Assembly (NCBI RefSeq): GCF_000182565.1
Contig: NW_015971542.1
Coordinates: 1,013,736 to 1,077,735, forward strand
From: Spizellomyces punctatus DAOM BR117
Taxonomy: Eukaryota > Chytridiomycota > Chytridiomycetes > Spizellomycetales > Spizellomycetaceae
Direction of reading: 5' to 3'
DNA: 64,000 nt
Part shown: positions 12,715 to 24,538 of the stretch, piece after piece
Numbering within the stretch: the stretch's first letter is position 1
Layout of the letters: the number at the start of each line of letters is the position of its first letter
The notes under the pieces: generated by a model
What the model was told of the DNA's origin: nothing
Seen by the model: the letters and a program-made list of their open reading frames with translations, nothing else
Databases searched by the model: none
Program-made: the position numbers and the translations under genes

Positions 12715-13592
12715 TGTTGGAAAGTATTTGGGTTCTGACTACAGACGTGGGGAAATATCAGTTTCCGACAGAACAATGCTGTTGCGCGGAATCCTCGTCG
12801 GATTTGTGACGGTTCCTGCAGGTTACCGTTACGTACCTCTGCAAATCAGTGATGACAACCACGTATGAAATGGACTTCCCAAAGTCGTTACTTTCCGATT
12901 TTGAGCTCACCTCCCACACTGGTCGCTGTGTGAATTCAAACGACACAGCGGGTCTTTAGTGCCCTGGTCGCGCCAATCCACCCAGGCCGCGTGGCTTGAA
13001 GTGGCTTATCGGTAGAAATTGTAGAATTCCGAAATCGATTAAAAACTATGCATAAACTGTTTCGTAGATGGAGCCGAGAAAGCATGGCGAGTAGGAAACA
13101 GATCAAGGTCGATAGCTTTAACGTCATAAACTACGAGAGGCCCTTGAAGGGCACACGATGTGACAAGTTGGATGGATTTTTTGGGCAATTGACTGATGGT
13201 CACCCACCACAGGCCGTCGTTCCCTATCTTGCGAGTCCAACGATCCCGTCATGTCCTTTCACAGCGCCTTTCAATAGCAAAGAAGCGCCAACGTTCCCAC
13301 AATTGGGATATGGAAGGCTTTGCAGACATTGCCAGTGCAGCCAACGGTTTGCAATGTTCCGACCTGCTGACGTAAAATACCACCCTCCATTACATTAAGT
13401 GTGGTTTGATCACATTAGAAGTATGGAAACCTTTCAGGAATCCTATGGCAGAGATCATGCTTTGTTATCTTTTGGGCATCTGCTTCGTATTGGAGACGAA
13501 CAGCACCATTGAAGACAGCACATACCTTTGAGAATCGGTTTCTTTGTAGGGTCAAAGTGGTGCGTGCACCTTTGGCGCTTTCTTTCTTTGTA
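12715..13592. other. Long divergent intergenic region, LCB2-RRP41
   Basis: 878 bp between two start codons, unusually long for this window. An open frame at 13048-13398 (+) and overlapping minus-strand frames exist, but none has recognisable similarity, so no gene is called. It could conceal a short spliced gene or non-coding RNA. Confidence 0.4.
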
Positions 13593-14649
13593 ATGTCCCG
13601 CTTGGAGATCATATCGCCCGAAGGTGCAGCATGCGAGGAGATATGGACCGTTGGAAAATCTACTAAAGTATAATACCACAGGGCTCCGCGTTGATGGGCG
13701 TAGGCCTCTGGAGCTCCGAAGAGTAAATTCCCGTACGGCTGTCCTTTCACAAGCCGATGGCTCTGCATATATTGAACAAGGGAACACAAAGTGCTTGGCC
13801 GCTGTTTACGGTCCCAGAGAAGTGCGCAAGAGATAGTTGTTATTTGGGTGTCGAACTATGTTAAAACGCTTTCTATCAGCCAACGAAACGAGCAGCCCTA
13901 CTACATGATCGGGCTTTGATCAATGTGGAGTACAGTGTTGCCAGCTTCAGCTCAGGGGAGCGAAAACAAAAGCTACGCAGAGATAGGTACGCAGGTATCG
14001 GTTAACGCTCCATCCTAGCAAAGCCCTACTCACGAGCCATTTCTAAACTTGCCAATAGACGCCTTATGGAAATTGCTTCAACCATCAAACGCACATTTGA
14101 GAACGTCATCCTTACCACCACTTTCCCACGATCGGAGATCGATATCTATCTCCAGGTCCTTCAAATTGATGGAGGTGCTCTTCACACTGCCATTAACGCT
14201 GCGACTTTGGCGTTGGTGGATGCGGGCATCCCCATGACGGATTACGTATGTGCTTGTTCCGCTGGATATGTGAACAATCAAGCCATATTGGGTATGGTGA
14301 CTCGTTCCTGGCTATTGAGGATTTAGATCTAACCGGAACGATACCCAATGGGATCAAATTCAGATTTAAATTATCTAGAAGAATCTGCGGAAATACCAAC
14401 GCTAACTGTTGCCTTGCTACCAAAGAGTGGCAAAATAACAATGCTCGGAGTAAGTGACCATGTCATTCCATTTCAGGACTCTTGCTGACCTGTATCTCGA
14501 CATGATATTAGCTTGAATCGCGACTACATCTGGATAAGCTTGAACCGGTAATACAACTTGCGTCGGATGGCTGTAAGCAATTAAAAGAGAATATCGATGC
14601 AACAATACGAGAGTCCACAAAGTCTCTTGCAAAGACAATCTTACAATAG
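13593..14649 (+). CDS. RRP41: Exosome core subunit RRP41/SKI6
   Basis: Six exons: 13593-13623, 13682-13821, 13880-13986, 14059-14291, 14364-14449, 14512-14649; 244 aa, the usual size. RRP41 is one of the RNase PH-like ring subunits of the RNA exosome. The N-terminus [23 protein letters not shown], then [14 protein letters not shown] and VYGPRE, are diagnostic. The remainder ([42 protein letters not shown]) follows the family to the end. The exon 2 donor (GTGCGC) is weak, but alternatives meet a stop. The intron at 14292-14363 is fixed by restoring GAT at DLNYLEE. Confidence 0.93.
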
Positions 14650-14746
14650 CCGTTGCAAAAGGGACACCATGAAATGGTCATAGCGTAGGGCTTGTACATA
14701 TGCGTGTTATGATAAACTACAATAGATAAGAAATCGCGCCACTGTA

Positions 14747-16644
14747 TTAAGAGGCAGCAGCTTTCCTGATAGCGTGACGTAGCTTGCTCCGATCAGGATC
14801 TACCTCCGCAGACACATCAATCAATGCCCGTAGATGCGTCATTATTCCATCCACTCCAACTGTGTCCACATTGGGAAACCCTGGAATGGGAGCCAGCCTA
14901 AAAAGTACACCTAGGGTATATCTGACGTTCTCCGCCATTTGCTGCCAGTCATACTTTTCTGTTTCTAGTGCCTTCAATTTACTTCTCAACTCGACTGATT
15001 CTCGTAAGTACTGAGATTTATCGCGTTTAAGGTCTTCAATAGTAGATTTGAGTTCCGCATGCCCTTGTTCTAGGTCCTCGTTCTTATGGCTCAGGCTAGT
15101 CATCTTCTCCGTAAGCTGTGCGACTCGTGCCTTCAGTTCCGCCTTCTCTTCTGCTCTCTCCAATAGCTGTTCTTCTTTTCTAACTAATCGTACATCGAGC
15201 TCCCGCACCTTGGCCTCCAAGCGAGATCGGGTGTCGTGAAGTTCTTTTCGCTTGCTTGCAAGTTCCTGTTGAAGATCCTCCACAAGCCTGTTCTGCTCGG
15301 CCAACTTCAAAGCAAGCTCTTCGGATCGTTGGTCCTTTTCAGCCATGCGTCGAGTGGTGCTTTCGATTTGGCGGTCTTTTGCAGCCTGCTGTAGCTGTAG
15401 GGGGTCGTTGAATTGATTAATTTGATACGAGGTGCCCGAATGAGAGTCCGCGTTCGTTGCAGCAGCGACGGAGCGTGATGATAAATCACCCTGCAAGGCA
15501 GACGAACGCGGAACGGCGTGCTTTGAAAGATCAGGAAATCGGGTGACGGTGGGAATGGTGAGGATTCTAATTGATTCGTCTGGTGGTCGCTCAGAGGAAG
15601 GCACATTGTTTGCCACTCCATCTCGCTGGTAATCTGATGGGCTGGAGTCGGAGAACAAGCTTTCAGCAAGCAAATCCCTCTCCGTCCTCGCCCGCTTGGC
15701 GGCTGATGCAGGTACAGGAGAAGGGGATAACCGCTTTAACGAAGGGCGTGGCCGATGGAGTAGGACATCTTCCGGTCCAGTTATTGACACAATTTCTACA
15801 TCTGAATTGGAGCTAAGCATCGATCGTTGCCTTCGCGGAGTCAGCTTTGGTCGACGTTTGTGCTGTTCACACAGCAGCATCGTAGAGCGAGCACGTTTCT
15901 CCCTTGAATACTCCACGGTACCCGCATTTATGGCGCACATGATGTGAAATCGCTTGTCGCAGCCTTGTGAAGATTTGCATTTCACTGTAACTGGATCTGA
16001 GTGTCAGTAACAACCTACTAGTCATCGAAACCCTAGACAATCCTTACGTCCTTTGGCTTTGTTACAAATGTAACATTTGTGACGAGCAAGTTTGCTACGA
16101 TCTATTGCAATGGGCAACGTTTCATCTTCAAGTCTCGGGTTCAGCAGTGTGCACAATACATGTACGTATTGGCCCGAGGCGGTTGTTTTCCAAAATGCTC
16201 CATCCTCGACAGGACAGCATACTACGCTAGTTTTCGAGAAATCTTCATCAGAACATCTCTGGCAGAACCATGGATCGTCCCCGGGCGGAATGCTGTCAAT
16301 GCCATAACATTCTTGATGTACCGCCAGGTTGCAACCAGTATGGAGGAGCTCTGGGAGAAGTTTTGAGTCCAACAATCAACCTCTATCCGCCGTTAGCGAG
16401 CTCGTACCCTGGCCTTCGCAAAAGATAATGTCATTCTCTACATCGACTGTAAAGGATGATGCGCTAATAGATTAGGTTGGAAACATGACCATAATGAGAA
16501 CGTCTTGACCAGAAGCATACATGTGGCATCCCCGCAAACATCACAAGGTTGCTCCAGTATTGTCTCTGCTGCTACTTTCTTCTTGTTGTTTGCAGCGGCT
16601 CCGTCAGCTCCACGAGAACTAAAATGGGTTCGGAGATCTCTCAT
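14747..16644 (-). CDS. AF10/BRPF-type PHD-Zn knuckle-PHD protein with coiled coil
   Basis: Probable exons 16521-16644, 16408-16446, 16048-16350, 14747-15990; about 569 aa; the true start may lie in an upstream exon. Layout: first PHD finger (CDVCGDAT...FCEG...CNLAVHQECYG...PWFCQRC), Zn knuckle (CCPVEDGAFWKT..VHVLCTLLNP), second PHD (CYICNKAKG...CDKRFHIMCAINAG), a disordered basic/Ser-rich middle, then a long coiled coil (about residues 365-500, AEQNRLVEDLQQELASKRKE). This order matches AF10/AF17 (DOT1L partners) and, for the fingers alone, BRPF/JADE readers. A chromatin reader in the nucleus is expected. Oddity: the best splice between exons 2 and 3 inserts about seven residues (QELLHTG) between FCEG and the next ligand Cys. 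Confidence 0.72.
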
Positions 16645-16989
16645 CTCCAGCGTTTGTGACAAAATGGTGAGAGATCTCCCAGGTATTGGGATCCAGGTGA
16701 CTAAGCGACCTGGGCTAGATAATCCAGACCCACCTTTTGCGCGTCGTATATCCCTCCAAGCAGTACGTCAAAGTTCAAGCATTGGTGACAGACAGAAAGA
16801 AGACCTGCGTCGCTACATGTTTTAGTTTCCTTTATCAAGTGTGCCTTTGCAAATCCCTACGCCGCGTGCCGGCATCCGGTGACATATAGGAGAGACACCC
16901 GAGATCAGTCAAGCCTCATGCAGAAGCCCTTTTAGCTCAATTCCAGTAGATCGTGCCTATATCTGTCGCAATCCCAACCAAACATCATA

Positions 16990-19900
16990 ATGGCATCTCA
17001 TGCCCCTCCAAAGGTCACAAGAAGGTCGACATTGAGGAGCAAGTCATCAAATACAACCAACCAGATCCCGCCAAAAACTACACGGGAAAAGGGAGCGGAT
17101 AGAACGAAAAAGGCTCAGATAACGTCGAAAGCTGGCGAATCATTGGGGGTAATTGAGAGTTTGCGGAGATGGAGGAAAGATGCCTGGGACCAGAACTTGT
17201 GGTCTACGGCCTCCTACTGGGGAGACAAGATCTTGACGATAGGTGGTGAGTGTTACAGAGTAGTACGATCGTAGGAGAAGGGACGGTGCATGATGTCAAC
17301 TAATAACGCTATGACGGCGACAATTTGCTAAAAGGAGAGCCACAGGATTATTACTGGCAAGCGAAGATTTACTTTGCAACTGGCGAATTTGCAAGAGCGG
17401 ATTACCTGCTCTCTGGAAATCCAGAGATTCTGGAGTCAAGCATCCAATGCAGATACATGGGGGCACTATGTGCGGTATGATTGATATGAGATTAGAATAA
17501 GCCGCCCATTCGATGCATTCCGACGGCTTATTGGACATCGTAGGTAAAACTGGGAAAATGGGACAAAGCGGATGCCCTGCTACGGGATAAAGCCGGCAGG
17601 AGAGGTTGGTGCATTTAGGAGCTGTATCCCCTCTTCGTCGAATTAATATTGTCGAATATTTGATTTAAGAACGACCCAAGATTGACGAACCTAGTGGGAT
17701 AAAGGTAAATTGGATGGTCAACTCAAGTCAACGCGGCAATTTAACATCCCGTTCATTTCCCAGCTGGAGGCGTCAATATGCTATCTGCAAGGAATTGTAC
17801 ACAGTCGCAAGGGAGAGTTAAAGCGAGCCAATGAGCGGATGAAGCAGGCTGTGATTGAAGATCCACGCTGCATTGAGGTACTGTGCACTTATAGACCCTA
17901 CACTCTCGTTTAGCCTGAACTGAACTCTTCTCTTATAGGCATTTAACTGGCTGTTAAACAACCATGTCATGAATGTGCAGGAAGGTATGTAGCTTTCACA
18001 ACATTATACCGGATCGTATACACTAGACCTTATTTTCCCTCTCTCTCTGTGTGAATTTGTAGAGGAAACTTTTTTACATACTTTGGATTTTGGAATTTGC
18101 GGTCAAGATGCGGACTTCATGAGATCAATGTATCTATCTAGCATAAAGAAGGTTCGTAAGCGAAGGTTGGTGCTTGGCACAACCACGTGCAAAACATCAC
18201 ATTGATGTTATTAATATGCCTTGGGCAACAGTACGATGAAGCGAAAATCACTCACCTCGAAACAACATACAAACTCGCGGGGAATAGTGATATTTTACAT
18301 CGCCGTGCGGAGCATCTTTTTGAACAATGTAGATATTCTCAATGCTACGAGATAACCTCACGGTATGCGGTCTATTCTCGTGATCGCCAGACACACGGGT
18401 GCTCTAACATTCCTAATTTTTAGAATTGTGAAGGACGATCCCTTTAATTTAAAATGTGTGCCAATCCATGTGTCGTGCCTATCGGAGCTTGGAATGAAGA
18501 ACGACTTGTTCTACTTTGCCCATCAACTAGTCGAGACGTTTCCAGACAGGGCATGCACGTGGTTTGCTGTTGGAGGGTACTATCTTCTTATAAAAAAGAA
18601 TCTGGAAGCGCGGAAGTACTTTAGGTAAGTGATGTAAGGCATGATATGCTGAGATCTGTCAATTGCTGAGTTTGTCTTGACAATGTAGCAAATGCACCCA
18701 GCTTGACGGAAGCTTTGGTCCTGGGTGGCTTGGATTCGCTCACTCATTTGCTGCCGAGGGTGAAACTGATCAAGCAATATCCGCCTACTCTACCGCGGCC
18801 AAACTGTTTAACGGGTAGGTTATGCTGACATGGTCATTTCTAGTTGACCATTTCTAACATGTATTGTGACGCAGAATGCACCTGCCATTGATGTATCTGG
18901 GAATGCATTATAGCTTGGTTAATAATCTTGAACTTGCGTCGGATTACTTGCACCTTGCCGAAAACATGAACAAGTCAGATCCGTTATTGATGAATGAGTT
19001 GGGAACTTTATATTCGCGGAAGAAAGAGTATGTCCTTTATCTGCACAGTTGGTGGACGTTTCTGCTCACCGTGAAAACACTTCCCTCCCACCAGCCATCA
19101 GAAAGCCATTTTCTATTTCGAAAGAGCGCTGGTGCTCGCAGATAATACGAATTACACATCGGTACAATGGGAAGCTACTTGGTTCAACCTAGCTCTAACA
19201 CATCGGAAACTTCGGTGAGTATTCCACTTGAGATTAGATCTAGCAATGGGACAATGCTAATTAGTCGTCGCATCCAGAAATTATGCCAAAGCTCGTGAGT
19301 ATATCGACAAGGTCCTTGAGATCAATCACAATCTTTTCGATGCGCATGCACTACTGGGATACATCGCTCACGCGGAAAATAAGTTGGAAGCTGCCATAGG
19401 CCATTACTCTGATGTGGGTGGTAAAAACGAACAAGCCTGCCGTTGATAGATGGTTACTGACGCGACCCCTTTATTAGGCATTATCATATAATCCTGACGA
19501 TACCATGTGCCATGATTTGATGAGGGAAGCAATGGCGGATGTTCAATCCGTTTATGATGATCCAGAATGCTGGCCACGAATAGCTGACTTTAATGGCGCG
19601 GACGATAGTTTTTTATTACCTCCAGACTTGGAACAGTATCGAGTATTTGAGGACGTCCAGGGATCCGAATCCGGCCCTTTCGATTCACAAGGGACGCCAA
19701 TGGGGTCATTAGAGGGGAGTGATATGGACGAGTCGCCATATCCGCAGATATATACCCCAGAGACTGCTGTGCCAGGATCTAGAACCAGTTTTCCCGAGCG
19801 AAGGTCCAACGCGTATAGTTCTGTCAGTAAGACACCACGAGGTCTTCTGAGTTACGGAAGCGGTAGCGGATCAAAATCATCACCGAGCGTGACTGGGTCT

Positions 19901-20206
19901 CCATTCGGAGAGGACATGTCGTTGGGATCCCCATCTATTGCACGACAACTCGCAAGTGGGATATCTAGTTTTGCAGCAGGAACATCAAGTTCCAGATTCA
20001 CACCCCAGAGAGGACGTCAGTCGCGGAACAATCCGCGCCTTGGTTGGCCTCCGCGAGATCCTGCAGGGCTGGTATTTGGAAGTTCACCAGTGGGAGCTCC
20101 AGTGCCTCAGCCACGTAGGACTCTACGAGATGTGCGCGGCATGGTGTCCGCTACGCCAAGCGACGGGGATGTCAGTATGGATATGGAGATTGATGACTTG
20201 GAATAA
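16990..20206 (+). CDS. CDC16: Anaphase-promoting complex TPR subunit CDC16/APC6
   Basis: Fourteen exons, all in frame: 16990-17245, 17335-17474, 17544-17604, 17670-17704, 17764-17877, 17939-17984, 18063-18151, 18232-18362, 18424-18624, 18689-18814, 18875-19027, 19095-19214, 19278-19413, 19478-20206; 778 aa. CDC16 is a TPR scaffold of the APC/C ubiquitin ligase that drives exit from metaphase. TPR helices run from about residue 60 to 520; the stretch FNGMHLPLMYLGMHYSLVNN, DPLLMNELGTLYSRK and QWEATWFNLALTHRKL strongly resembles Cut9/Cdc16. The last roughly 230 residues, coded by one exon, are Ser/Gly/Pro-rich and disordered, with many SP/TP sites suited to cell-cycle kinases (inference). Confidence 0.92.
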
Positions 20207-20403
20207 TCGCCAAAGCTGGTCAAGCGACTAGATCATCATTCAAACCATATTTTGGCTCGCTCACTTACATTCATAAGTGTGAGAACTGTACTATAATAGA
20301 TTAGAGCGTAGGGTTGTTTGCAAGAGCGCTAATGGAGTTGCTACGGATATCATTCTTTTGTACACCAAACTCAAGATGACGGTTCTGATATTTCAATCTT
20401 TTT

Positions 20404-21933
20404 TTATCGGTCTACCTCCATCGGAGTGGCCCCCGTAACCCCTTCCTCGCCAGAATGCGACCCCTCCGACGGTCCGCCTCGAGTGCTCTTTCGCTGTCGC
20501 CGATGCGCACCTTTGTAGCTCATATCAAACCATTGATTTGGATGCTCTATAGTTTCAATTATGCCGCCCCCTTCCTCTCCAGCTGCAGCTCTCGCCTGCC
20601 TGTGGGCCTGCCCTCGAGTGACCTCAAAAAGCTTTGTACAGGCAACCTGGTAATGTCCCTCCCGAGCCAAGCGGGCTATATCTGTTATACCACTCTCAGC
20701 TACTCCATATCGATGCATCAGTGTCCGCAGATTGTCACTTGAGAAGTGTTTGAAAGGGCAACCGTGATGATCCCCAGGCCCCGGTTGATTCGACGTGATG
20801 ATCTTCATGCACGAGTATGGCGTATAGTTTGTTCGTTTGCCCTCTGCACCGTAGTTGTATCGAACATTATAGGCGTACCCTTTCTGGAACTGGTCATCTG
20901 TCATCTTGTGAAATGACTTCCGCCAGAAGAGAAGGGCTTCTTCAAGGGGAAGGCCAACGCCTTTCAGGAACAGACCGTACGTGAGACGGCCCATGTGTTT
21001 TAGATGTCCGTCATGTCGGAGGGCTTCATGAAGATTTCTCATACATGGTGGGAAATGTGGGACAAGTCCATCAATGTCGTCGCTGGTTACGTGCTCCCTT
21101 GGGCCTCCCGAGCCTGGTGTATAAGCTTTGGAAAGGTACTGCTTTGAAATCGAGTTAAGCACCGGAACAAGTCGATCGTCTTCGTCCATTTGTGGTACCG
21201 CCTTTGCCGTAGCTTCAAGTGCGGCGTTCAGGTGAGTTCGGAAGGCGTTGGCAACGAGAGTGGGCTGTTCTCGTTCCGGGACGTAAGCCCATCCTGCATG
21301 CAAGTATACCTGACGTCTACCTACGAGGTCAAGGACCTGTTCAAACTGCACTCGATAAAAGTTTATCTGCGAGAGCTCGTCTGTTGACAGGCCGTGTGTT
21401 GCTCGAAGCTCAGTCTCAAGATTCTTTTTCTCTTCTGGTGTGATGACCGACATGTCCATCTGAACGTGCTTGAGAAAACGGTCACGTTCTACTTGCTCCT
21501 CTTGCTTGTATCTGTACATGAACAAAGCAGTCTCCTGCTTGATGAACCACTGTCGAAGGTCGGTAGTTCTGCAATATGCAAGACGGAGAATGAAGTGACT
21601 AATGTGGTCCTTGCGGCGTTCTTCGTAGAGTTTCTGAGCGCCTACTCGATTGATTGTCACGTTGCGTCCAAGATGTAGGTGCTCATCATGTACATTTTGA
21701 ATGTATTTAGCTGCATCTTCCTCCTTCTTTGACCGGATATATGCTGTTTCAACAGCTTTGAGGACCCGAAGACGGTCGAGGGCGAAAGTCTCAAATTCAT
21801 TGAGAGTGAGCTCGTAAGGGGGAGGATCGATATAGAAATTCAAGGATGATGGATAAGGCCCTAGCTTGGGATCTGCGTGCCGTACAACTTCGTAACTGCC
21901 TCCTGCTATGGATGTCCCGCGTTGTTTTAGCAT
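20404..21933 (-). CDS. PRI2: DNA primase large subunit
   Basis: Single long exon, 509 aa, ATG at 21931-21933 (an in-frame TTG at 21978 is not a likely start). PRI2/PRIM2 pairs with the catalytic PRI1 in the DNA polymerase alpha-primase complex and helps make RNA primers. The N-terminal half has FYIDPPPYELTLNEFETFALDRLRVL, typical of the family. The C-terminal Fe-S domain shows the four expected cysteines in PPCMRNLHEAL, YSCMKI, HGCPFKH and VACTKLFEV, plus the SFHKMTDDQFQKGYAYNVRYNYG block. A disordered tail ends in MEVDR. An upstream coding exon cannot be excluded, but the length already equals that of the human protein. Confidence 0.94.
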   Translation of the reverse strand: MLKQRGTSIAGGSYEVVRHADPKLGPYPSSLNFYIDPPPYELTLNEFETFALDRLRVLKAVETAYIRSKKEEDAAKYIQNVHDEHLHLGRNVTINRVGAQKLYEERRKDHISHFILRLAYCRTTDLRQWFIKQETALFMYRYKQEEQVERDRFLKHVQMDMSVITPEEKKNLETELRATHGLSTDELSQINFYRVQFEQVLDLVGRRQVYLHAGWAYVPEREQPTLVANAFRTHLNAALEATAKAVPQMDEDDRLVPVLNSISKQYLSKAYTPGSGGPREHVTSDDIDGLVPHFPPCMRNLHEALRHDGHLKHMGRLTYGLFLKGVGLPLEEALLFWRKSFHKMTDDQFQKGYAYNVRYNYGAEGKRTNYTPYSCMKIITSNQPGPGDHHGCPFKHFSSDNLRTLMHRYGVAESGITDIARLAREGHYQVACTKLFEVTRGQAHRQARAAAGEEGGGIIETIEHPNQWFDMSYKGAHRRQRKSTRGGPSEGSHSGEEGVTGATPMEVDR

Positions 21934-22194
21934 CTTTATTAACGTCAGATGCAGACAACTGGCAAACCTACCTTTCAAACACCGATTCCGTTGTCCGAGA
22001 CACGTGATAGATCGGACATCCTCTGCACAGCCACCCCCCGCAAAGTTTCACGCCGGTCCCCGTTGGCTCTGCCGTGGCGGTGTGGCGGAGAAAGTTCAAC
22101 TGGCTTGGCGATGCGTTCTTTAAAGCCATGAGCTCATGAAGGATTTCATACTTTGTAATTCATTCAACTCATACGAGAAGCGAATTACTTGAAA

Positions 22195-23104
22195 ATGGTG
22201 GCCATTCCGCAAAATGGGGAAGACCTCGGTACTCACTTACAACCGTCACCCGAACAGAAACGGACCATCATTTTCATTGCCGTTTACACTGTTGCCATTA
22301 CCATACTATGGAATGTCCCTGTTTTGAAGCAAATTCTTTGGCCTTTCAAGGTATGTATGATTACTGATCTCGTTCCGCTATCATTGAGACGCCATTTTAA
22401 TCTTGGTGTAGATCGTCACGGTTGCGCTGCATGAATTTGGACATGCGTCTGCAGGTTTATGTACTGGCGCAAAAATCCAGTCAATAACACTTGATCCAGA
22501 CGAAGGGGGATTGACAAAGATGCGTGGAGGAAATCCATACTGCACGTTACCTGCCGGCTACATTGGATCAGCATTTTGGGGTGCCCTCATGGTATTTGCC
22601 GGCTTCGATGTTTTGGCGAGCAAAATTGTGTCCGTTTTGATCGGGTTGGCTATGGTGGCAACCCTGTACTGGGCACGGAATTGGTTGACGAGGGGGATCA
22701 CGGTGCTGTTCATCGGCCTGATTGCGCTGCTATGGTGGATTAACGGCGGATATTATTTGAGATACTTTGTCCTCTTTATGGGGTAAGATTCCCGCAAGTT
22801 CCACAGTTCGTCGTATAATTTTTGGATTAAGCCTGTTCATGATCACGGTTCTAGGGTTATGTCTTGCCTATATTCTCTCTGGGATATCATCGAGGACCTT
22901 GTTACGCGCAAAGTCAACGAATCTGATGCCTCAAAATTCTCGCATCTATGTTGCCGTGGATGCCTTCCACCACAACTTTGGGGTGTGCTTTGGTTCTTGA
23001 TATCGCTAGCTTTCTTGGGGCTGGCTGTAGTGGCGGCTTTGTTGGTGTTCAAGGAGGAAAATACCGGAAGTGGACAGACCACTCCTGGCACGAGTGCATC
23101 GTAG
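22195..23104 (+). CDS. Peptidase M50B-like membrane protein
   Basis: Three exons: 22195-22350, 22412-22782, 22855-23104; 258 aa. The zinc site HEFGH (about residue 60, in VALHEFGHASAG) and several hydrophobic helices place it in the M50B-like family (PF13398) of site-2-protease relatives found in fungi and plants. Helices: about 23-45, 95-125, 130-150 and 215-240. The motif PAGYIGSAFWG resembles the substrate-side loop of the group. Substrate and compartment are unknown. It is divergent from PRI2, with 261 bp between the start codons. Confidence 0.75.
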
Positions 23105-23342
23105 AAGGTTTAGACTCATTGTAGAGAATATTTGTATATAGTTTGACTCGATTTCCATTATGTACTTTTTAATATCAGTCGGTAGTTAGCATCGTACTAA
23201 TCCTGATACCAATGAGTGTTGAGACCCCAGAAAGTTCATGTTGTACGATAACTTCCAGATTTATGATTACTAGCTAATATGTGGTGACATTCTGATATGA
23301 AAGTAATGTATAACTACCAATTCCTCCATCCGACAACACCTA

Positions 23343-24363
23343 TCATTTGCTACCGACTTTCACACTTCCACCCTGCTGCTCCTGCACTTCATTGTGAATC
23401 CCGGTCGAATCCGAGTCTCCCCCAACAGAGGAGCGGGGAACCGTGGATACCGAACGAGGAGCAGGCCCGTAGGAGTATGTGGACGGAGTACCTGCAAGGG
23501 GAGTCGAGGGATGCTTGACTGCAAAGTTTTGAACGACGTCCTAATGATCGAGGTCAAACACGAGATCATCTGAGTCTGCGCACCGTCAGCCCCTACCTGC
23601 TCCACCTGACGTTTAAGATCTCTTTGCGATTCGGGCACTAGGCTCAGGTCTTCCGCGCTTTGGCGCCGAGCCCTGCCATGACGGCCAAGATCAAACATCA
23701 CTCTATCAAAAACCACTTTTTTATTCATAACTCGTTTCTCTTTTCATACCTCTCTTGCTCCATCTCTTCCACTGCGGTTTTCTGGGTCTGCCGACGTACT
23801 GCATCAGACATAGCAACTGCCTTGGTTTCTTCCAGAATTCTCCTTTGCTGCTCTTCCTTTTCAAGCTGTGAATATCATGTCCAAATCCAAATGAGCCGGT
23901 CGTACATTCCTAGCGCTCTGTCGTCATTGCATACTCTGATAGCTTCCTGTGCTCCTTGCTTCCTCAGCATCTCCTCCTGAGTATGAATCAAACCTTCCTC
24001 AGCTATACGTCGTTTTCTTTCAGCCTCCATAGCTCGGTCAGCTTCTTTAGCTGCTATTTTGCGAAGCATATCCGTCTGTAAACAGCGAGAAGCGTCACTC
24101 AGGTGAGATGCAGAGCAAAAGTTTCCAGAGTTGCCTTTAATTACTTTGGTCTCGGAAGCAAGCAGTTCTGTCTCCGCCTTCTGTCTCTCTGCGTCCTCTT
24201 GCTGAGAAGCTTTGATGATGTTTTCCTAGTTTTTATGGGGCAGTTATTTAGCCATTATCATTTCCTTTCAGTTGCGAGCTTCAACATTTTGACTTACTGT
24301 ACGCAAACGCAATTCTTCGGGGTCCTCATCCTTCAGCTCGAGAGGTTGATTGGGAGCTGGCAT
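23343..24363 (-). CDS. Hypothetical coiled-coil protein, 235 aa
   Basis: Six exons: 24298-24363, 24145-24225, 23935-24075, 23750-23865, 23597-23702, 23343-23540; all splice phases agree, which supports the model. The protein starts MPAPNQPLELKDEDPEEL. It is dominated by charged helix (about 20-150: ENIIKASQQEDAERQKAETE, LRKIAAKEADRAMEAERKRR, EKEEQQRRILEETK), then has a low-complexity Ser/Thr/Pro/Gly tail ending GGSVKVGSK. No family recognised; such coiled coils are common in cytoskeletal or trafficking adaptors. Its start is 175 bp from that of the inositol kinase, head to head. Confidence 0.55.
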
Positions 24364-24538
24364 ATTTCGTTGGTTTAATGTGAGAAGAAGGATTTTCTAT
24401 TTCAACGCCTCGAAATACACGAGGAAAGTTGGGGGTTCCTGCGAGTTTATACCAAGGGAACTCGATTGCGTAAGCACAGTTGCTAGATGTTTGCGTAACG
24501 TTAAATGCACAAGCGGCATAACCATCTCGTCGCGACAA

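Noticed and set aside
13048-13398. 116-codon frame between LCB2 and RRP41
   Set aside because: No similarity, no supporting splice sites, composition like surrounding non-coding DNA.
21934-22194. MCB-type (ACGCGT) cell-cycle element before PRI2, and likewise before MCM4 (38639-38847)
   Set aside because: No ACGCGT is present in either region, so the S-phase control known from yeasts is not visible here.
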